The notes under the pieces were generated by a model. It was not told the DNA's origin. It saw only the letters and a program-made list of their open reading frames with translations, and ran no database searches. 64,000 nt of DNA, taken from NCBI GenBank assembly GCA_028698875.1, contig JAQVVR010000004.1, positions 1 through 64,000 on the forward strand, written 5' to 3'. Both the position numbers and the translations under genes were made by a program. The first letter of the stretch is position 1. The number at the start of each line of letters is the position of its first letter. This DNA is from Candidatus Izemoplasmatales bacterium (GTDB taxonomy: Bacteria; Bacillota_I; Bacilli_A; Izemoplasmatales; Hujiaoplasmataceae). Below are positions 61,791-64,000 of this stretch, in pieces.

Positions 61791-62219
61791 ATGGAAAATT
61801 TAGAAAACTTGTATCGAGAAGTCATTCTTGAGCACTATAAGAATCCACGAAACAAAGGACTTTTGCCTGATCCATCATACGTCACCGTTCATATTAAGAA
61901 CCCATCTTGTGGCGATGACATAACTATTCAAACGAAAATAAAAGATAATCAAATCGTGGATTGTCGTCACGAAGGCAAAGGCTGCTCAATCTGTTGTTCA
62001 TCAGCCTCGGTGTTAACTGAAACCATGATTGGTAAATCTACAGATAAAGCAAAAATCATCGCTGATAATTATTTGAAAATGGTTGCCAACAAAATATATG
62101 ATGAAAAAATCGATCTTGAAGAGGCCGAAGTGTACATCGGAGTCAGACAGTTTCCGGCTCGCGTAAAGTGTGCCTCGATTGCTTGGCAAGCTTTTATGCA
62201 GGCATTGGCAAAGAAGTAG
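61791..62219 (+). CDS. sufU: Sulfur-transfer protein SufU
   Basis: SufU is the zinc-dependent sulfur acceptor of SufS in Gram-positive bacteria. The 142-residue protein shows the conserved ligands: Cys and Asp in NPSCGDDI, Cys in GKGCSICCSSASVL and Cys in VKCASIAWQAF. The insertion between the second and third Cys sites separates SufU from IscU. GGGGGACG precedes the start, 12 bases after sufS. Confidence 0.94.
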   Translation: MENLENLYREVILEHYKNPRNKGLLPDPSYVTVHIKNPSCGDDITIQTKIKDNQIVDCRHEGKGCSICCSSASVLTETMIGKSTDKAKIIADNYLKMVANKIYDEKIDLEEAEVYIGVRQFPARVKCASIAWQAFMQALAKK

Positions 62220-62229
62220 GTGATGTTCT

Positions 62230-63642
62230 ATGGTCAAAAACGATAAAGTCAATCTTGAGACTATCGATGAAGAATATAAATACGGTTTTCAAACGGAAAC
62301 AAAAACCGTTTTTTCGACAAAAAGAGGATTAACCAAAGCGACAGTTATGGAAATATCAAAAATCAAGGGCGAACCCGAATGGATGCTTGATATCCGTCTC
62401 AAAGCTTATGCCGCTTTTCTCACACTTAACAACCCAAAATGGGGACCGGATTTATCAATGATTGATTTTGATGACATCGTTTATTTTATTAAATCCTCCG
62501 ACCGGGTCGAAAATAATTGGAACGATGTTCCCGAAGCAATCAAGACAACATTTGATCGCTTAGGTATTCCCGAAGCTGAACAGAAATACCTTTCTGGGGT
62601 TACTACTCAATTTGAGTCGGAAGCGGTTTACCACAGCACGATTCAAGAATTGGAAGATCAGGGAGTTGTTTTCTTAGATACTGATTCAGCACTGAAAGCC
62701 TATCCTGAATTATTCAAAGCCTATTTTGGCAAAGCTGTATCATATAATGATAATAAATATGCGGCTTTAAATACGGCTGTGTGGAGTGGCGGATCATTTA
62801 TCCACATTCCCAAAAATGTTAAAATCGATAAACCACTTCAATCATATTTCCGAATCAATTCGGAGCGGATGGGACAGTTTGAGCGAACATTGATAATTGT
62901 TGATTCGTATGCATCGCTTAATTATGTTGAAGGCTGCACAGCCCCCATTTATTCAAATGATTCTTTGCATGCGGCGGTGGTGGAAATATTTATTGCCGAT
63001 CATGGATACTGCCGATATTCAACAATTCAGAATTGGTCAAACAATATTATCAATCTGGTGACAAAACGGGCCATAGTTGAATCATATGGTCATATGGAGT
63101 GGATTGATGGTAATATCGGCTCGGGGCTGAATATGAAGTATCCTTCGTGCGTTCTCAAAGGCGATCATGCCAAAGGGACAACAATCTCAATTGCACTTGC
63201 AAGTAAAGGACAATATCAGGATACTGGGGCCAAAATGATTCATTTAGGAGAATATACAACATCCAAAATTATATCCAAGTCAATCGCGACCAAAGGTGGA
63301 AGAGTAAACTATCGCGGACTTGTTAGTGAAGGGCCTAATGCCAAACACTCCAAAAGCAAGATTGAATGCGACACGATTATCATTGATCGGGAATCGGCAT
63401 CAGATACGTTACCAACTAACATCGTCAAAAATTTCCAAGGAGAAATCGAACACGAGGCTACCGTTTCCAAAGTAAGCGATGAACAGCTGTTCTACTTGAT
63501 GAGTAGAGGATTAACGGTTGACCAAGCCACAGAAATGATCGTCATGGGCTTCATTGAGCCGTTTGCCAAAGAGTTACCCATGGAGTATGCCGTTGAACTA
63601 AATCAACTGATTAAAATGGAAATGACTGGATCCATTGGATAA
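62230..63642 (+). CDS. sufB: Fe-S cluster assembly protein SufB
   Basis: SufB is the main scaffold subunit where the Fe-S cluster forms. The 470-residue length is normal. Characteristic blocks are [51 protein letters not shown] and the C-terminal [23 protein letters not shown]. Possible cluster and sulfur ligands are the Cys in VEGCTAP and YPSCVL. AGGTGATG precedes the start. It closes the sufCDSUB operon in the order usual for Bacilli. Confidence 0.96.
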   Translation: MVKNDKVNLETIDEEYKYGFQTETKTVFSTKRGLTKATVMEISKIKGEPEWMLDIRLKAYAAFLTLNNPKWGPDLSMIDFDDIVYFIKSSDRVENNWNDVPEAIKTTFDRLGIPEAEQKYLSGVTTQFESEAVYHSTIQELEDQGVVFLDTDSALKAYPELFKAYFGKAVSYNDNKYAALNTAVWSGGSFIHIPKNVKIDKPLQSYFRINSERMGQFERTLIIVDSYASLNYVEGCTAPIYSNDSLHAAVVEIFIADHGYCRYSTIQNWSNNIINLVTKRAIVESYGHMEWIDGNIGSGLNMKYPSCVLKGDHAKGTTISIALASKGQYQDTGAKMIHLGEYTTSKIISKSIATKGGRVNYRGLVSEGPNAKHSKSKIECDTIIIDRESASDTLPTNIVKNFQGEIEHEATVSKVSDEQLFYLMSRGLTVDQATEMIVMGFIEPFAKELPMEYAVELNQLIKMEMTGSIG

Positions 63643-63713
63643 TATTGAGCCAAAGCGAGAGATAGGCATGAAAATCCGTGATAACGAAGGCAATATCAGC
63701 TATTTTTTGTGGT

Positions 63714-63740
63714 AATCCTATTTTCATTTAGGATTTCTTG
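63714..63740 (+). terminator. Weak terminator-like hairpin after sufB
   Basis: AATCCTA (63714-63720) can pair with TAGGATT (63729-63735), followed by TCTTG. The T-run is poor. Confidence 0.4.
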
Positions 63741-63773
63741 TGATAGAATACTTCAAAAAGGTGGTGGTGCGAT

Positions 63774-64000
63774 ATGAAACTGGTTTTGGCGATTGTCTCC
63801 AATGAAGATGCTAGTAAAGTCATCAAAACATTAATTAAAGAAAACTTTTTCGTGACCAAACTGGCAACGACAGGTGGCTTTTTAATGAGTGGAAATACCA
63901 CCATTTTAATTGGGGTTCAAAATGAGGTCTTAGATAAATGCATCCAAATAATAAGTGATACATCAAAGCGACGGACTAAACTTGTACCTAACGCCATCTC
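63774..64000 (+). CDS. darA: DarA/PstA-type c-di-AMP receptor, cut by window end
   Basis: The first 75 codons of a PII-like protein of the DarA (YaaQ, DUF970) family are present. Family members are about 109 residues and bind cyclic di-AMP. The opening KLVLAIVSNEDASKVIKTL and the ligand-loop signature ATTGGFLMSGNTTILIGV are diagnostic. AAAAGGTGGTGG precedes the ATG. The gene continues beyond the window, so the C-terminal part is not seen. Confidence 0.9.
   Translation, partial: MKLVLAIVSNEDASKVIKTLIKENFFVTKLATTGGFLMSGNTTILIGVQNEVLDKCIQIISDTSKRRTKLVPNAI

Noticed and set aside
63669-63716. A 15-codon frame (MKIRDNEG...) between sufB and darA
   Set aside because: Weak ribosome binding site, no homology and immediate overlap with a hairpin; probably chance.

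Overview
The window is AT-rich chromosomal DNA from a low-GC Gram-positive lineage. UGA is used as a stop (for example at the ends of the ylbF-like and sufC genes), so this is not the Mycoplasma/Spiroplasma code. The housekeeping set (YlbF, YlbG, RpsP, KhpA, DarA, WalJ, YhaM, SufCDSUB, a DUF1146 protein) is that of Bacilli. Pyruvate:ferredoxin oxidoreductase points to an anaerobe. The large SipW-type secreted proteins and giant surface proteins recall the deep Bacilli branches near the Mollicutes (Izemoplasma, Haloplasma, Acholeplasma and Erysipelotrichia relatives). That placement is inference from gene content only.

Layout. 1-3.6 kb: an AraC-type regulator, a small membrane protein, and two lipoproteins. 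3.9-6.6 kb: a SIS-domain sugar isomerase, galE, and peptide deformylase. 6.7-13.2 kb: RNA and translation housekeeping genes (RsuA family, ylbF/ylbG, rpsP, khpA, DUF523, DEAD-box helicase, DegV), a PadR regulator with its membrane partner, and a Gx-type membrane transporter. 13.2-15.4 kb: an ApbE-type lipoprotein, a NusG_II protein and a DUF1146 protein. 15.4-20.3 kb: YigZ, CCA-adding enzyme, pullulanase, YhaM. 20.3-23.8 kb (minus strand): an 1151-residue foldase-like protein.

The centre of the window (about 24.0-48.7 kb) is a cyclic-di-GMP-controlled surface-structure locus. Two nearly identical c-di-GMP-I (GEMM-I) riboswitches each follow a consensus TTGACA-17-TATAAT promoter and end in a terminator that competes with aptamer helix P1. 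The first precedes a SipW-type secreted protein, a 2903-residue surface protein with GLUG-like repeats and six copies of an unfamiliar module of about 70 residues, and two membrane GGDEF-EAL proteins. The second precedes four TasA/camelysin-like secreted proteins, a SipW-type signal peptidase, a membrane-anchored McrB-like AAA+ ATPase, a DUF2357-like partner with a long charged coiled coil, two more SipW-type secreted proteins and a second SipW peptidase. The EAL domain of the first c-di-GMP protein looks active, so the first riboswitch operon may encode its own negative feedback.

After this locus come walJ, a LicA-like kinase, nifJ, and a second foldase-like lipoprotein that is a paralogue of the first but lacks its inserted modules. 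Then a CDF metal exporter follows a structured leader that fits a NiCo (Co2+/Ni2+) riboswitch, followed by an MgtC-family protein, the sufCDSUB iron-sulfur operon, and the first 75 codons of a DarA-type c-di-AMP receptor cut by the window end. No tRNA, rRNA, CRISPR array, transposase or prophage was recognised.
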